Below, in pieces: positions 43,774-53,289 of a stretch of DNA of 64,000 nucleotides. The stretch covers positions 1-64,000 of the forward strand of contig NZ_MZMV01000031.1 in assembly GCF_002210435.1 (NCBI RefSeq), given 5' to 3'. The notes below the pieces were generated by a model. It searched no databases. It was not told the DNA's origin and saw only the letters and a list, made by a program, of their open reading frames with translations. The position numbers and the translations under genes are program-made. This DNA is from Micromonospora wenchangensis (GTDB lineage Bacteria > Actinomycetota > Actinomycetes > Mycobacteriales > Micromonosporaceae). Every line of letters starts with the position of its first letter. Position 1 is the first letter of the stretch.

Positions 43774-44166
43774 TCAGGCGGCCTGGGCCGCGGCGCCACC
43801 GGTGCCCTCGGCCGCCACGGCGGCGCGGGCCAGCTCGACGATCGCGGCGAACGCCGCGGCGTCGTGGACGGCCAGGTCGGCCAGGATCTTGCGGTCGACC
43901 TCGATGCCGGCCAGGCGCAGGCCCTGGATCAGCCGGTTGTAGGTCATGCCGTTGGCCCGGGCGCCAGCGTTGATGCGCTGGATCCAGAGCTGCCGGAAGT
44001 CGCCCTTGCGGTCACGACGGTCCCGGTAGGCGTACTGCATCGAGTGCAGCACCTGCTCCTTGGCCTTGCGGTACAGCCGGGAGCGCTGACCGCGGTAACC
44101 GCTCGCGGTCTCCAGCAGGGTACGACGCTTCTTCTGGGCGTTCACAGCCCGCTTGACGCGTGCCAT
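43774..44166 (-). CDS. rplT: Ribosomal protein L20
   Basis: 130 residues. A basic N-terminal half (MARVKRAVNAQKKRRTLLE, then GYRGQRSRLYRKAKEQV) binds 23S rRNA; the C-terminal half is a globular helical domain (RLAGIEVDRKILADLAVHD). Early 50S assembly protein. It is 32 nt after rpmI, in the universal infC-rpmI-rplT order. Confidence 0.98.
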   Translation of the reverse strand: MARVKRAVNAQKKRRTLLETASGYRGQRSRLYRKAKEQVLHSMQYAYRDRRDRKGDFRQLWIQRINAGARANGMTYNRLIQGLRLAGIEVDRKILADLAVHDAAAFAAIVELARAAVAAEGTGGAAAQAA

Positions 44167-44198
44167 CTCAACTCCTTGTTAGGTAAAGGTGGCGCGCG

Positions 44199-44393
44199 TC
44201 AGCGGCCGAGCAGCTTCTTGATGCGCTTGACGTCGGACTTGGCCAGCTCGACCGTGCCGGTCAGCCGCCGGGTCTGGGTGGACGGCTTCTTCTCCAGGTT
44301 GTGGCGAAGGCCGGCCTGCTGGGCGACGATCTTGCCCTTGCCGGTCACCTTGACCCGCTTGCCCATACCCGTGTGGCTCTTCATCTTCGGCAT
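44199..44393 (-). CDS. rpmI: Ribosomal protein L35
   Basis: 64 residues, full length. MPKMKSHTGMGKRVKVTGKG is the classic L35 start and the protein is highly basic. It lies between infC and rplT, 18 nt after infC. Confidence 0.98.
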   Translation of the reverse strand: MPKMKSHTGMGKRVKVTGKGKIVAQQAGLRHNLEKKPSTQTRRLTGTVELAKSDVKRIKKLLGR

Positions 44394-44411
44394 GTGGAAC
44401 GTCTCTCCCTG

Positions 44412-45080
44412 TTACTGGCCGCTGGAGTCAGCGGTCGGGCCGGACTCGCCGGCTGCTGCGGTCTCGCCGGCCGCCGGGGTCGCGCCACCTGCCGGGGCGG
44501 CCGATTCCTCCGCGGCCCGGTCCCGGGGGCCACCACGGGACGCCGTGGCGGCGACCGCGGATGCCTTGACGGCCCGGTGCGGAGCGAGAACCATGATCAT
44601 GTTACGGCCGTCCTGCTTCGGAGCGGCCTCGACGTATCCCAGGTCCGTGATCTCGGACTCGAGCCGACGCAGGAGCCGGTAACCCAGCTCCGGGCGGCTC
44701 TGCTCGCGACCGCGGAACATGATCGTCACCTTGACCTTGTCGCCGGCCTTGAGGAACCGCACCACGTGACCCTTCTTGGTCTCGTAGTCGTGCGGGTCGA
44801 TCTTCGGCCGGAGCTTCATCTCCTTGATGACGGTCTGCTGCTGGTTACGCCGCGCTTCGCGCGCCTTGAGTGCGCTCTCGTACTTGAACTTGCCGAAGTC
44901 CATGAGCTTGCACACCGGCGGGCGCGCCATCGGCGCAACCTCGACCAGGTCCAGGTCGACGTCCGCGGCCAGCTGCAGGGCGCGCTCCAGCGGGACGATG
45001 CCCACCTGCTCACCCTCAGGGCCGACCAGTCGGACCTCACGTGCCCGGATCTGCTCGTTCACGCGTGGTTCGACGCTGAT
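44412..45080 (-). CDS. infC: Translation initiation factor IF-3
   Basis: 222 residues from an ATC start codon at 45080. AGGAGG lies 4 nt before it, and the encoded ISVEPRVNEQIR is the actinobacterial IF-3 N-terminus. E. coli infC likewise uses a rare start (ATT) for autoregulation. GTG 45062 is the fallback. The IF-3 N domain (REVRLVGPEGEQVGIVPL), linker (PPVCKLMDFGKFKYE) and C domain (MKLRPKIDPHDYETKKGHV) are complete. The last about 45 residues are an Ala/Gly/Glu-rich low-complexity tail. Confidence 0.95.
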   Translation of the reverse strand: MSVEPRVNEQIRAREVRLVGPEGEQVGIVPLERALQLAADVDLDLVEVAPMARPPVCKLMDFGKFKYESALKAREARRNQQQTVIKEMKLRPKIDPHDYETKKGHVVRFLKAGDKVKVTIMFRGREQSRPELGYRLLRRLESEITDLGYVEAAPKQDGRNMIMVLAPHRAVKASAVAATASRGGPRDRAAEESAAPAGGATPAAGETAAAGESGPTADSSGQ

Positions 45081-45445
45081 GTGGCCTCCTCGAGTCGAGT
45101 CTGCTGCGTGGCCGACCCCGCGTGGCCCCCGGGTGGGGGCGACCCGGAAAGCAGAAGGCCCCGGCGCATGCCAGGGCCCGCTCGACCGGTCGGCACGATC
45201 ACATGATCGCGCATCCGGAACCGGGACGGACCCGGAACCGGTGACCGGACCCGGCCACCTCGGGGGCGACTCGGGTGGGAGCAGGCGCTCCGCTTCGGGA
45301 CCACCCACACGCCACAGGCGGGGGCAGTCTGGTCGACGTGGCAACACTACACCCCGGCACAGCCATCCCCCAAACCGGGCCCGCAGGTCAGCCCGGTCGA
45401 CAAAGCCGGCAGCGGCCGGCGGAGGCGGTGCCCCGGACGGGGCGG
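45081..45445 (-). promoter_or_regulatory. infC leader region, about 365 nt with no gene
   Basis: Holds the AGGAGG of infC, the attenuator hairpin at 45157-45178, and the palindrome CGATCA-ca-TGATCG near 45196-45209. An open frame at 45059-45310 on the minus strand is probably fortuitous. The -35/-10 hexamers are not clear. The part beyond about 45330 is the 3' flank of the PH-domain gene on the same strand. Confidence 0.5.
45157..45178 (-). terminator. Attenuator-like hairpin in the infC leader
   Basis: Minus strand GGCCCTGGC-ATGC-GCCGGGGCC: a 9-bp stem (one G-U) with a 4-nt loop, followed by TTCTGCTTT. It is about 77 nt before the ATC start. Premature termination here would control the whole infC-rpmI-rplT transcript. 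Confidence 0.55.
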
Positions 45446-45916
45446 TCAGCGGGCCGGAGTGCCGCCGAGGCCGGTCAGGTGGGCCTGGTGCAGCCGGCGC
45501 AGCGCGCGGACCCCGTCGACCGCGGTCTCCTTGTCGGCGGCCTGGAGCGCCACCATCGGCAGCAGGTCGTCGTCGTGCAGTTCCAGGCTGGCCCACGGCG
45601 CGCCCCGGTCGAAGCGCACCCCCCGGACGACCTCCCAGGGCAGCTCGTAGGAGCCGAGGATGTTGCGTACCCGCACCCCCCGGGCGTCCGCCTCGACCCG
45701 GGGCCTGGTGAACAGCAGGATGCCGAGCGCGCCGAGCACCCCGAGGCCGACCATGGCGACCTGGTCGCCGCGCTGGAAGGTGCCGTAGCCCTCCCCGGTC
45801 GCCCCGGTCAACGAGGTGGCCACCAGGCTGAAGACCACCAGCAGGGCGATCGCCGAGGCCCAGCAGACGACCCGGATACGGCGCGGCTTCAGGCGGATCA
45901 ACTCGGTGTCGCTCAC
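45446..45916 (-). CDS. PH-domain membrane protein
   Basis: 156 residues. Two hydrophobic segments (about 16-36, VVCWASAIALLVVFSLVA; about 53-70, VAMVGLGVLGALGILLF) precede a bacterial PH-like domain (ADARGVRVRNILGSYELPWE, then FDRGAPWASLELHDDD). Such proteins are common in actinobacteria; one is known as low-molecular-weight antigen 6 in mycobacteria, function unclear. GTG 45916 is chosen; the upstream open frame is made of the 40-bp tandem repeat. Confidence 0.82.
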   Translation of the reverse strand: MSDTELIRLKPRRIRVVCWASAIALLVVFSLVATSLTGATGEGYGTFQRGDQVAMVGLGVLGALGILLFTRPRVEADARGVRVRNILGSYELPWEVVRGVRFDRGAPWASLELHDDDLLPMVALQAADKETAVDGVRALRRLHQAHLTGLGGTPAR

Positions 45917-45950
45917 CCGGCCAGTCTGCCACCCGCCGCCGGCGGGCGTC

Positions 45951-46053
45951 GCGCCGCCACCCGGCCGAGCTGGGCGAGGCCGCGTCGAGGGCGCCGCCAC
46001 TGGGCCGACGTGGGCGAGGCCGCGCCGAAGGCACCGCCACTGGGCCGACGTGG
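45951..46053. repeat. Three partial copies of a 40-bp tandem repeat
   Basis: Copies at 45951-45990 and 45991-46030 match at 34 of 40 positions; a third from 46031 matches for its first 23 bases and then leads into the long hairpin. The unit includes GCCGCCACTGGGCCGACGTGG. It lies upstream of the PH-domain gene. Confidence 0.7.
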
Positions 46054-46093
46054 CGGTATCAGGGTGGTGTCGATACCGCCACGTCGGCCCAGT
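46039..46093. terminator. 22-bp perfect hairpin after hisG
   Basis: Arms 46039-46060 and 46072-46093 are perfectly complementary, with an 11-nt loop. It is 78 nt past the hisG stop. A second member of the same family is at 50074-50124. It probably works as a terminator for hisG and is also a repeat. Confidence 0.7.
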
Positions 46094-46170
46094 TGAGGGG
46101 ATCATGGCGCGGCGGCCGGCGACCGGCGACCGGCGACCGGGAGGCTGGGGGCCCCGGGCAGCGGCGGGAC

Positions 46171-47016
46171 TCAGAGGCGGCAGGCGTGGATGTTGGTGAC
46201 CAGGATGGCGCGGGCACCCAGCTCGTACAGCTCGTCCATGATCCGGTGGACGTCGTCGCGGAGCACCATCGCCTGCACGGCGACCCAGCCCTCCCGGTGC
46301 AGCGGGGAGACCGTCGGCGACTCGATGCCCGGGGTGAGGCCGCTGGCCCGGTCGAGCAGGCCGGCCGGCACGTCGTAGGCGAGCATCACGTACCGGCGGG
46401 CCACCAGCACCCCGTGCAGGCGACGCAGCAACTGCTCTGCCTGCGGGTGGGCCGGCGCGCCGGCCCGGCGGACCAGCACCGCCGAGGACCGCAGCAGCGG
46501 CTCCCCGAACACGACCAGCCCGGCCTGACGCAGCGTCGCCCCGGTCTCCACCACGTCGGCGACGACGTCGGCGACCCCGAGCCGGATGGCGTTCTCCACC
46601 GCGCCGTCGAGCCGGATCACGTCGGCCTTGACGCCCAGCTCGGCGAGGTACCGCTCGACCAGCCCCGGGTACGCGGTGGCGATCCGGTGCCCGCCCAGCT
46701 CCTGCACGTCGCCGACGTCCTCGGGACGGGCCGCGAAGCGGAAGGTGGCCCGGCCGAACGCCAGGTCGACCACCTCCTCGGCGGGCGCGCCGGAGTCGAT
46801 CAGCAGGTCCCGGCCGGTGATCCCGACGTCGAGGTCGCCCGAGCCGACGTAGGTGGCGATGTCCTTCGGGCGCAGGTAGAAGAACTCGATGTCGTTGGCC
46901 TCGTCCGGGCAGACCAGGTCCTTGGGGTCGGTGCGCTGGCGGTAGCCCGCCTCGCGCAGCATCTGGGCGGCCTTCTCGGCCAGGGCCCCCTTGTTGGGTA
47001 CGGCGACACGCAGCAT
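46171..47016 (-). CDS. hisG: ATP phosphoribosyltransferase, long form
   Basis: First step of histidine synthesis: ATP plus PRPP to phosphoribosyl-ATP. 281 residues, the long form with a C-terminal ACT-like regulatory domain for histidine feedback. It starts LRVAVPNKGALAEKAAQMLRE; DLDVGITGRDLLIDSGAP and the PRPP loop (VADVVADVVETGATLRQAGL) are clear. ATG 47016, 46 nt after hisE. The separate hisE-hisG pair is usual in actinobacteria. Confidence 0.97.
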   Translation of the reverse strand: MLRVAVPNKGALAEKAAQMLREAGYRQRTDPKDLVCPDEANDIEFFYLRPKDIATYVGSGDLDVGITGRDLLIDSGAPAEEVVDLAFGRATFRFAARPEDVGDVQELGGHRIATAYPGLVERYLAELGVKADVIRLDGAVENAIRLGVADVVADVVETGATLRQAGLVVFGEPLLRSSAVLVRRAGAPAHPQAEQLLRRLHGVLVARRYVMLAYDVPAGLLDRASGLTPGIESPTVSPLHREGWVAVQAMVLRDDVHRIMDELYELGARAILVTNIHACRL

Positions 47017-47062
47017 GACGGAGTGCTCCTTCGATCGGATCAGATCAACGACGCGGGCGCAC

Positions 47063-47326
47063 TCACAGATGTCGGTAGACGTCCTTCAGCTCCAGACCGC
47101 TGGCCAGCATCAGCACCTGCACCTGGTACAGCAGTTGGGAGATCTCCTCGGCGGTACGCTCCGGGCCCTCGTGCTCGGCGGCCATCCACGACTCGGCCGC
47201 CTCCTCGACGACCTTCTTGCCGACGAAGTGCACCCCCTTGGCCAGGGCGTCGACCGTGCCGGAACCCGGCGTGCCGGCGGCGGCCTTGGCCTGGAGCTCG
47301 GCGAACAACTCCTCGAACGTCTTCAC
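47063..47326 (-). CDS. hisE: Phosphoribosyl-ATP pyrophosphatase
   Basis: Second histidine step. 87 residues, all-alpha MazG-like fold. KTFEELFAELQAKAAAG, GKKVVEEAAESWMAAEHEG (metal-binding Glu cluster) and EISQLLYQVQVLMLASGL are characteristic. GTG 47326. It is divergent from the ABC binding-protein gene. Confidence 0.96.
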   Translation of the reverse strand: MKTFEELFAELQAKAAAGTPGSGTVDALAKGVHFVGKKVVEEAAESWMAAEHEGPERTAEEISQLLYQVQVLMLASGLELKDVYRHL

Positions 47327-47488
47327 GGAACCGGATTCTTCCAGCCACCCACCGACGCCTCACGCGCCGGGTCGCCCGGCCCGCACCCTGTTCCCGCAGG
47401 CTGGGACGCATCCGGGGAGGTCGGGCGCTCCGGCCGGCCGGGGCGCGGGTCACCGGCCACCGGCAACGGGCCGGACACGTTTGCACAT

Positions 47489-47529
47489 CGATCTCCCATC
47501 TACCTGATGGGACACCCTTCGGGGGATCG
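47489..47529 (+). promoter_or_regulatory. Nested hairpin in the leader of the ABC operon
   Basis: CGATCTCCC (47489-47497) pairs with GGGGGATCG (47521-47529) with one wobble; CCCATC/GATGGG and CCC/GGG lie inside. It is 25 nt before the ATG. It could be an attenuator or simply a stable leader. Confidence 0.35.
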
Positions 47530-47553
47530 GTGGTCTTCTCTATCCTGGCGGCC

Positions 47554-48423
47554 ATGGTCAGCAGCAGCTCACGTACCCGCGCCGCCGCCACCGCCGCGCT
47601 CCTCGTCGCCGTGGCCGGATGCGCACCGCAGGACCCCACACCCACCACCCCCGACACCGTCCCCACCGCGGCGTCCTGCGCCAAGGACAGCCTGAAGACC
47701 CGCACGCCCGGCAAGCTCACCATCGCCACCGACGAACCCGCGTACGAGCCGTGGTTCAAGGGCGACAAGCCGGACAGCGGCGAGGGTTTCGAGGCCGCCG
47801 TCGCGTACGCGGTGGCCGAGAGGCTCGGGTATGCGCGGGGGGACGTCACCTGGACCCGGGTGAAGTTCGACACCGCCATCGCCCCCGGCCCGAAGACCTT
47901 CGACTTCGACATCAACCAGTTCTCCATCACCGAGGAACGCAAGCAGGCGGTCGACTTCTCCGCCCCGTACTACCTGGTGCGGCAGACGGTCATCGCGCTC
48001 AAGTCGTCGAAGATCGCCGGGAAGAAGTCGGTGGCGGACCTGAAGAACGCCAAGCTCGGCGCGCAGGTCGGCACGACCAGCTACCAGGCGATCACCGCCC
48101 TCATCAAGCCCTCGGTCAAGCCGCAGGTCTACAACAGCAACGACGACGCCAAGAAGGCCCTGCAGAACGGCCAGATCGACGGGCTGGTGGTCGACCTGCC
48201 GACCGCGTTCTACATCACCGGTGCGGAGGTCACCGACGCCACCATCGTCGGCCAACTGCCGCAGGTGGGTGCGCCGGAGGCGTTCGGGCTGCTGCTGGAC
48301 AAGGACTCCCCGCTCACGCTGTGCGTCAGCAAGACGGTGGGTGAACTCGCCGAGGCCGGCACGCTCAAGCAACTGGAGCAGAAGTGGCTCGCCCAGGTGG
48401 CGGGGGCGACCGAACTCCAGTGA
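47554..48423 (+). CDS. Amino-acid ABC transporter substrate-binding lipoprotein
   Basis: 289 residues. Lipoprotein signal peptide with lipobox VAVAGC (Cys23). The SBP_bac_3 fold has TIATDEPAYEPWF near the start, FDFDINQFSITEERKQAVDF in the hinge part, and VADLKNAKLGAQVGTTSYQA late. It should bind a polar amino acid outside the cell. ATG 47554 has little ribosome-binding sequence. It overlaps the permease gene by 4 nt. The ligand is not predictable by eye. Confidence 0.92.
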   Translation: MVSSSSRTRAAATAALLVAVAGCAPQDPTPTTPDTVPTAASCAKDSLKTRTPGKLTIATDEPAYEPWFKGDKPDSGEGFEAAVAYAVAERLGYARGDVTWTRVKFDTAIAPGPKTFDFDINQFSITEERKQAVDFSAPYYLVRQTVIALKSSKIAGKKSVADLKNAKLGAQVGTTSYQAITALIKPSVKPQVYNSNDDAKKALQNGQIDGLVVDLPTAFYITGAEVTDATIVGQLPQVGAPEAFGLLLDKDSPLTLCVSKTVGELAEAGTLKQLEQKWLAQVAGATELQ

Positions 48424-49298
48424 GCCGGGTGTCACCAGCCGACGACGGCGTGCCGGTGGGCCGTCGGCACCTCCCGTCGGCGGCCCAACGGCGGCGGGCC
48501 GCGTACCGACGCCGGCAGACGACCCGCAGCGTGCTGGTCGCCGCCACCTCCACGGCGGTGCTCGGCACGCTGCTGGTCGTCGCGGTCACCGGCGCGCCCG
48601 GCTGGGACCGGGTCCGCCGGTCGTTCCTCGACCCGACGATCGCCCTCGACGCCCTGCCGGAGGTGCTCGTCGGGCTGTGGCTGAACGTCCGGCTGCTGGT
48701 CTGCTGCGCCGTCGGGGCGCTGCTGCTCGGCCTGCTGATCGCGTTGCTGCGGACCCTGCGCGGGCCGGTCTTCTTCCCGGTCCGCGCGCTCGCCGCCGGC
48801 TACACGTACACCTTCCGGGGCCTGCCGCTGATCATCGTGCTGTACGTGCTCACCCTCGGCGTGCCCGGCCTGCGGTTGCAGGGGATGCCCCCGGTGCTGG
48901 TGCTCGGCGGGCTGGCGCTGGTGCTCACCTACGGCGGCTACCTGGCGGAGGTGTTCCGGGCCGGCATCGAGTCGGTCCACCCCAGCCAGCTCGCGGCGGC
49001 CCGCTCGCTGGGGCTGACCTACCGGCAGACCATGCGGCACGTGGTGCTGCCGCAGGCCGTCAGGCGGGTCGCGCCGCCGCTGCTCAACGACGTGGTGGCG
49101 TTGCAGAAGGACGTCGGGCTGGTCTCCCTGGCCGGCCCGATCGACGCCGTCCGGGCGGCCCAGATCGCCACCGCGCAGAGCTTCAACTACACCCCGTACA
49201 TCGTGGCCGGGGTGCTGTTCGTGCTGCTCGCCATCCCGCTGATCGCGGTCACCGACTGGGTGACGCTGCGCGCGGCCCGACGCCAGTCCGGAGGCTGA
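48420..49298 (+). CDS. Amino-acid ABC transporter permease
   Basis: 292 residues, about five to six membrane helices. The HisM-type loop EVFRAGIESVHPSQLAAARS (EAA motif) is intact and contacts the ATPase; RGLPLIIVLYVL is typical. The first 30 residues are basic and cytoplasmic. GTG 48420 overlaps the binding-protein stop (GTGA). A single permease gene suggests a homodimeric channel. Confidence 0.93.
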   Translation: MSRVSPADDGVPVGRRHLPSAAQRRRAAYRRRQTTRSVLVAATSTAVLGTLLVVAVTGAPGWDRVRRSFLDPTIALDALPEVLVGLWLNVRLLVCCAVGALLLGLLIALLRTLRGPVFFPVRALAAGYTYTFRGLPLIIVLYVLTLGVPGLRLQGMPPVLVLGGLALVLTYGGYLAEVFRAGIESVHPSQLAAARSLGLTYRQTMRHVVLPQAVRRVAPPLLNDVVALQKDVGLVSLAGPIDAVRAAQIATAQSFNYTPYIVAGVLFVLLAIPLIAVTDWVTLRAARRQSGG

Positions 49299-49300
49299 CC

Positions 49301-50044
49301 ATGGCCGTGCTGACCTGCCAGGGGGTACGCAAGGAGTTCGGCGGGCGGGTGGTGCTCGACGGGCTCGACCTGACCGTCGACGAACACCAGGTGGTCGCCC
49401 TGATCGGGGCGTCCGGGTCGGGCAAGTCGACGCTGCTGCGCTGCGTCAACCTGCTGGAGGAACTCGACGACGGGACCATCACGCTCGACGGCGAGGAGAT
49501 CTCCGACCCCCGGGTCGACCCCGACCGGGTCCGTCGGCGCATCGGCATGGTGTTCCAGTCGTACAACCTGTTTCCGCACCTGAGCGTGCTGGAGAACGTC
49601 ACCCTGGCGCCGCGCCGGGTGCACCGGCGGGCGCGGGCCGACGCCGAGGCACAGGCCCGGGAGCTGCTCGCCCGGGTCGGACTGGCCGACCGGGCGGACG
49701 CCTACCCGGACCGGCTCTCCGGCGGCCAGCAGCAGCGGGTGGCGATCGTCCGGGCGCTGGCCAACTCGCCCCGGCTGATGCTGCTGGACGAGGTCACCTC
49801 GGCGCTCGACCCGGAGCTGGTCGGCGAGGTGCTGGCGATGATCCGGGACCTCAAGGCCGACGGGATGACGATGGTGCTGGCCACCCACGAGATGGGGTTC
49901 GCCCGGGAGGTCGCCGACCAGGTCTGCTTCCTCGACGCCGGCCGGGTGGTCGAGGCCGGGCCGCCCGCCCGGGTGTTCGGCGAACCGACCCAGCCGCGAA
50001 CCCGGCAGTTCCTCAGGCGGATCATCGAGGCCGGCCGGCTGTAG
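49301..50044 (+). CDS. Amino-acid ABC transporter ATP-binding protein
   Basis: 247 residues, complete nucleotide-binding domain: Walker A GASGSGKSTLLR, Q-loop VFQSYNLFPH, signature LSGGQQQR, Walker B LMLLDEVTSALD and H-loop ATHEMGF. It follows the permease by 2 nt with GGAGG upstream. Polar amino-acid class by similarity to GlnQ/HisP. It ends just before a long hairpin shared in convergence with ribH. Confidence 0.95.
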   Translation: MAVLTCQGVRKEFGGRVVLDGLDLTVDEHQVVALIGASGSGKSTLLRCVNLLEELDDGTITLDGEEISDPRVDPDRVRRRIGMVFQSYNLFPHLSVLENVTLAPRRVHRRARADAEAQARELLARVGLADRADAYPDRLSGGQQQRVAIVRALANSPRLMLLDEVTSALDPELVGEVLAMIRDLKADGMTMVLATHEMGFAREVADQVCFLDAGRVVEAGPPARVFGEPTQPRTRQFLRRIIEAGRL

Positions 50045-50073
50045 CGGGACCGCGCCCTCCGGAACGACCCGTA

Positions 50074-50124
50074 TGGGCCGATGTTGCGGGGTCTACGTCC
50101 GCCGGACCCCACAACATCGGCCCA
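50074..50124. terminator. 20-bp hairpin between the ABC operon and ribH
   Basis: Arms 50074-50093 and 50105-50124 pair at 19 of 20 positions, loop 11 nt. It sits between convergent genes and can serve both as a terminator. The arm is 16/20 identical to the one at 46041-46060 and the loop is the same length, so both belong to one repeat family. Confidence 0.75.
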
Positions 50125-50165
50125 AGAGGCCACAGCCCGCCGGCCCGGCGGGCCCGGGCGGGCGG

Positions 50166-50668
50166 TCAGCCGGCGAAGCCGACGCGGTGGCCGTTGGCCG
50201 TGGACACGGCCCGGACCGCCAGCGCGGCGTCCAGGGCGGCCACCGTCGCCGACCAGCCCTTGTCCTCGGCGGAGCCGGGCAGCCCGGCCCGGTCCCGGGC
50301 CTGGTCGAGGTTCTCCACGGTCAGCACCCCGTGCGCCACCGGCTTGCCCTCGTCCAGGGCGACCCGGGTCAGGCCGTCGGTCACCGACCGGCAGACGTAG
50401 TCGAAGTGGGCGGTCGCGCCGCGCACCACCACGCCCAGCGCCACCACCACGTCGCAGCGCCGGGCCAGGGCCTGCGCCACCACCGGCAACTCCACCGAGC
50501 CGGCCACCCGGGCCGTCACGACCCGCGCCCCGCACGCCTGCGCGGCGGCCACCGCCCGGTCGAGCATGTGGTCGGTCAGCTCGCCGTGCCAGCGCGCCGC
50601 CACCACCCCGACGGTCAGCCCGGCGGCGTCCACCGGGGTCACTCCGGGTTCACCGAAACCCGCCATCG

Positions 50669-50672
<4 letters not shown>
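50166..50672 (-). CDS. ribH: 6,7-dimethyl-8-ribityllumazine synthase
   Basis: Next-to-last step of riboflavin synthesis. 168 residues. VVAARWHGELTDHMLDRA, ARVAGSVELPVVAQAL, GVVVRGATAHFDYVC (catalytic His region) and PVAHGVLTVEN are family signatures. ATG 50672 overlaps the ribBA stop by 4 nt. Last gene of the riboflavin operon. A GluP/GxxE-type lumazine synthase core is complete. Confidence 0.97.
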
Positions 50673-51942
<1,270 letters not shown>

Positions 51943-51946
<4 letters not shown>

Positions 51947-52638
51947 GCCACGACCTCCGAGTAGGTGGACGGGATCGGTGTCGACGCCGTGCGGCTGGCC
52001 CGCGAGGTGCGCCACCAGGCGGCGAAGCCCCAGCCGCAGAGCGCGCCGTAGACCAGGTACATCGCCGCCGAGGGGTAGAAGCCGCCGCGCAGCAGCAGCG
52101 GTACGCCGACCGCGTCCACCGCGATCCAGACCAGCCAGAACTCCACCCAGCCCCGGGCCATCCCGTAGGTGGCCAGCAGGCTGCCGGTGAGGATCCAGGC
52201 GTCCGGCAGCGGCCCCCACGAGCCGAGCGCGGCGAGCAGCGGGTAGCCCAGCGCGGTGCCGACGGCGGCGGCCAGCAGCAGACCGAGCCGTTCCCGGTCG
52301 GTGGCCCAGCGGGGGGTGACCGCCGGGGCGTCCCCGCCCTGACGGCGGTTGCGTGACCACCGCCACCAGCCGTAGACGCTGACCGCGAAGAAGAAGACCT
52401 GCCGGCCGGCCTGGCCGTAGAGGTCGTGCGCCTGCGGGGTGGCGAACACCCCGCCGAGGAAGACGGTGAACAGCAGCCCGTTGCCGATCATGCCGACCGG
52501 CCAGGCCCAGACCAGCCGGCGCAGCCCGAGCAGCGCCGAGACCAGCCCGAAGGCGTTGCCGACGATCTCCCGGACCAGCACCGGGGAACCGACGACGTGC
52601 ACCTGCGCGTCGAGCAGCCAGCCGACCGGGCCGCTCAC
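51943..52638 (-). CDS. ribM: PnuC-type riboflavin transporter
   Basis: 231 residues, six to seven membrane helices of the PnuC family (GNAFGLVSALLGLRRLVWAW; VSVYGWWRWSRNRR, the W-W-W signature; WVEFWLVWIAVDAVGVPLLL). Inside a riboflavin operon, between ribE and ribBA, it matches RibM rather than a nicotinamide-riboside PnuC; this is known for other actinobacteria. GTG 52638 overlaps the ribE stop by 4 nt. Confidence 0.9.
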
Positions 52639-53288
52639 CGCGTCCCTCCGGCGACGTCCCCGGGCAGCGGGGCGGTGCCGTCGGGCCCGGCGGGCAGGCG
52701 GGCGTCGAGGAGGCGTTCGACGTACTTGGCCAGCACGTCCACCTCCAGGTTGACCGGCGCGCCGACCCCCCGGCCGCCGAGCGTGGTGAGCTTGAGGGTG
52801 GTGGGGATCAGCCCGACGGTGAACCAGTCGTCGCCGACCGCCGCCACCGTCAGCGACACCCCGTCGACGGTGATCGAGCCCTTCTCCACCACGTACCGGG
52901 CCAGCGTGGTGGGGAGCCGGAACCGCAGCGTCTCCCACTGCGCGGCCGGCTCCCGGGAGAGCACCTCGCCGACGCCGTCGACGTGGCCCTGCACCAGGTG
53001 CCCGCCGAGCCGGCTGTTCAGCGCGGCGGCCCGCTCCAGGTTGACGGGGTCGCCGGGGCGCAGCCCGCCCAGCGCCGAGCGGCGCAGCGTCTCGCCCATC
53101 ACGTCGGCGGTGAACACCCCGCCGTCGACGTCGACCACGGTCAGGCAGACCCCGTTGACCGCGATGGAGTCGCCGTGCCGGGCGTCGGAGGTGACCAGCG
53201 GGCCGCGGATCGCGACCAGCGCCGAGTCACCCCCGGTGTCGGCGATCCGGACGACCTCGCCCAACTCCTCGACGATGCCGGTGAACAT
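52635..53288 (-). CDS. ribE: Riboflavin synthase alpha chain
   Basis: Dismutates two lumazines to riboflavin. 217 residues, two lumazine-binding beta barrels: MFTGIVEELGEVVRI, SIAVNGVCLTVV for the first, and GSITVDGVSLTVAAV for the second. The N-terminal MFTG is the family mark. ATG 53288 lies 1 nt after the ribD stop. Called ribC or ribE in different systems. Confidence 0.96.
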   Translation of the reverse strand: MFTGIVEELGEVVRIADTGGDSALVAIRGPLVTSDARHGDSIAVNGVCLTVVDVDGGVFTADVMGETLRRSALGGLRPGDPVNLERAAALNSRLGGHLVQGHVDGVGEVLSREPAAQWETLRFRLPTTLARYVVEKGSITVDGVSLTVAAVGDDWFTVGLIPTTLKLTTLGGRGVGAPVNLEVDVLAKYVERLLDARLPAGPDGTAPLPGDVAGGTR

Positions 53289-53289
53289 C

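Noticed and set aside
45059..45310. 83-codon frame in the infC leader
   Set aside because: No ribosome-binding site, no family, and it crosses the attenuator hairpin.
45917..46105. Longer PH-domain protein
   Set aside because: The added part is the 40-bp tandem repeat and the long hairpin, not protein-like.
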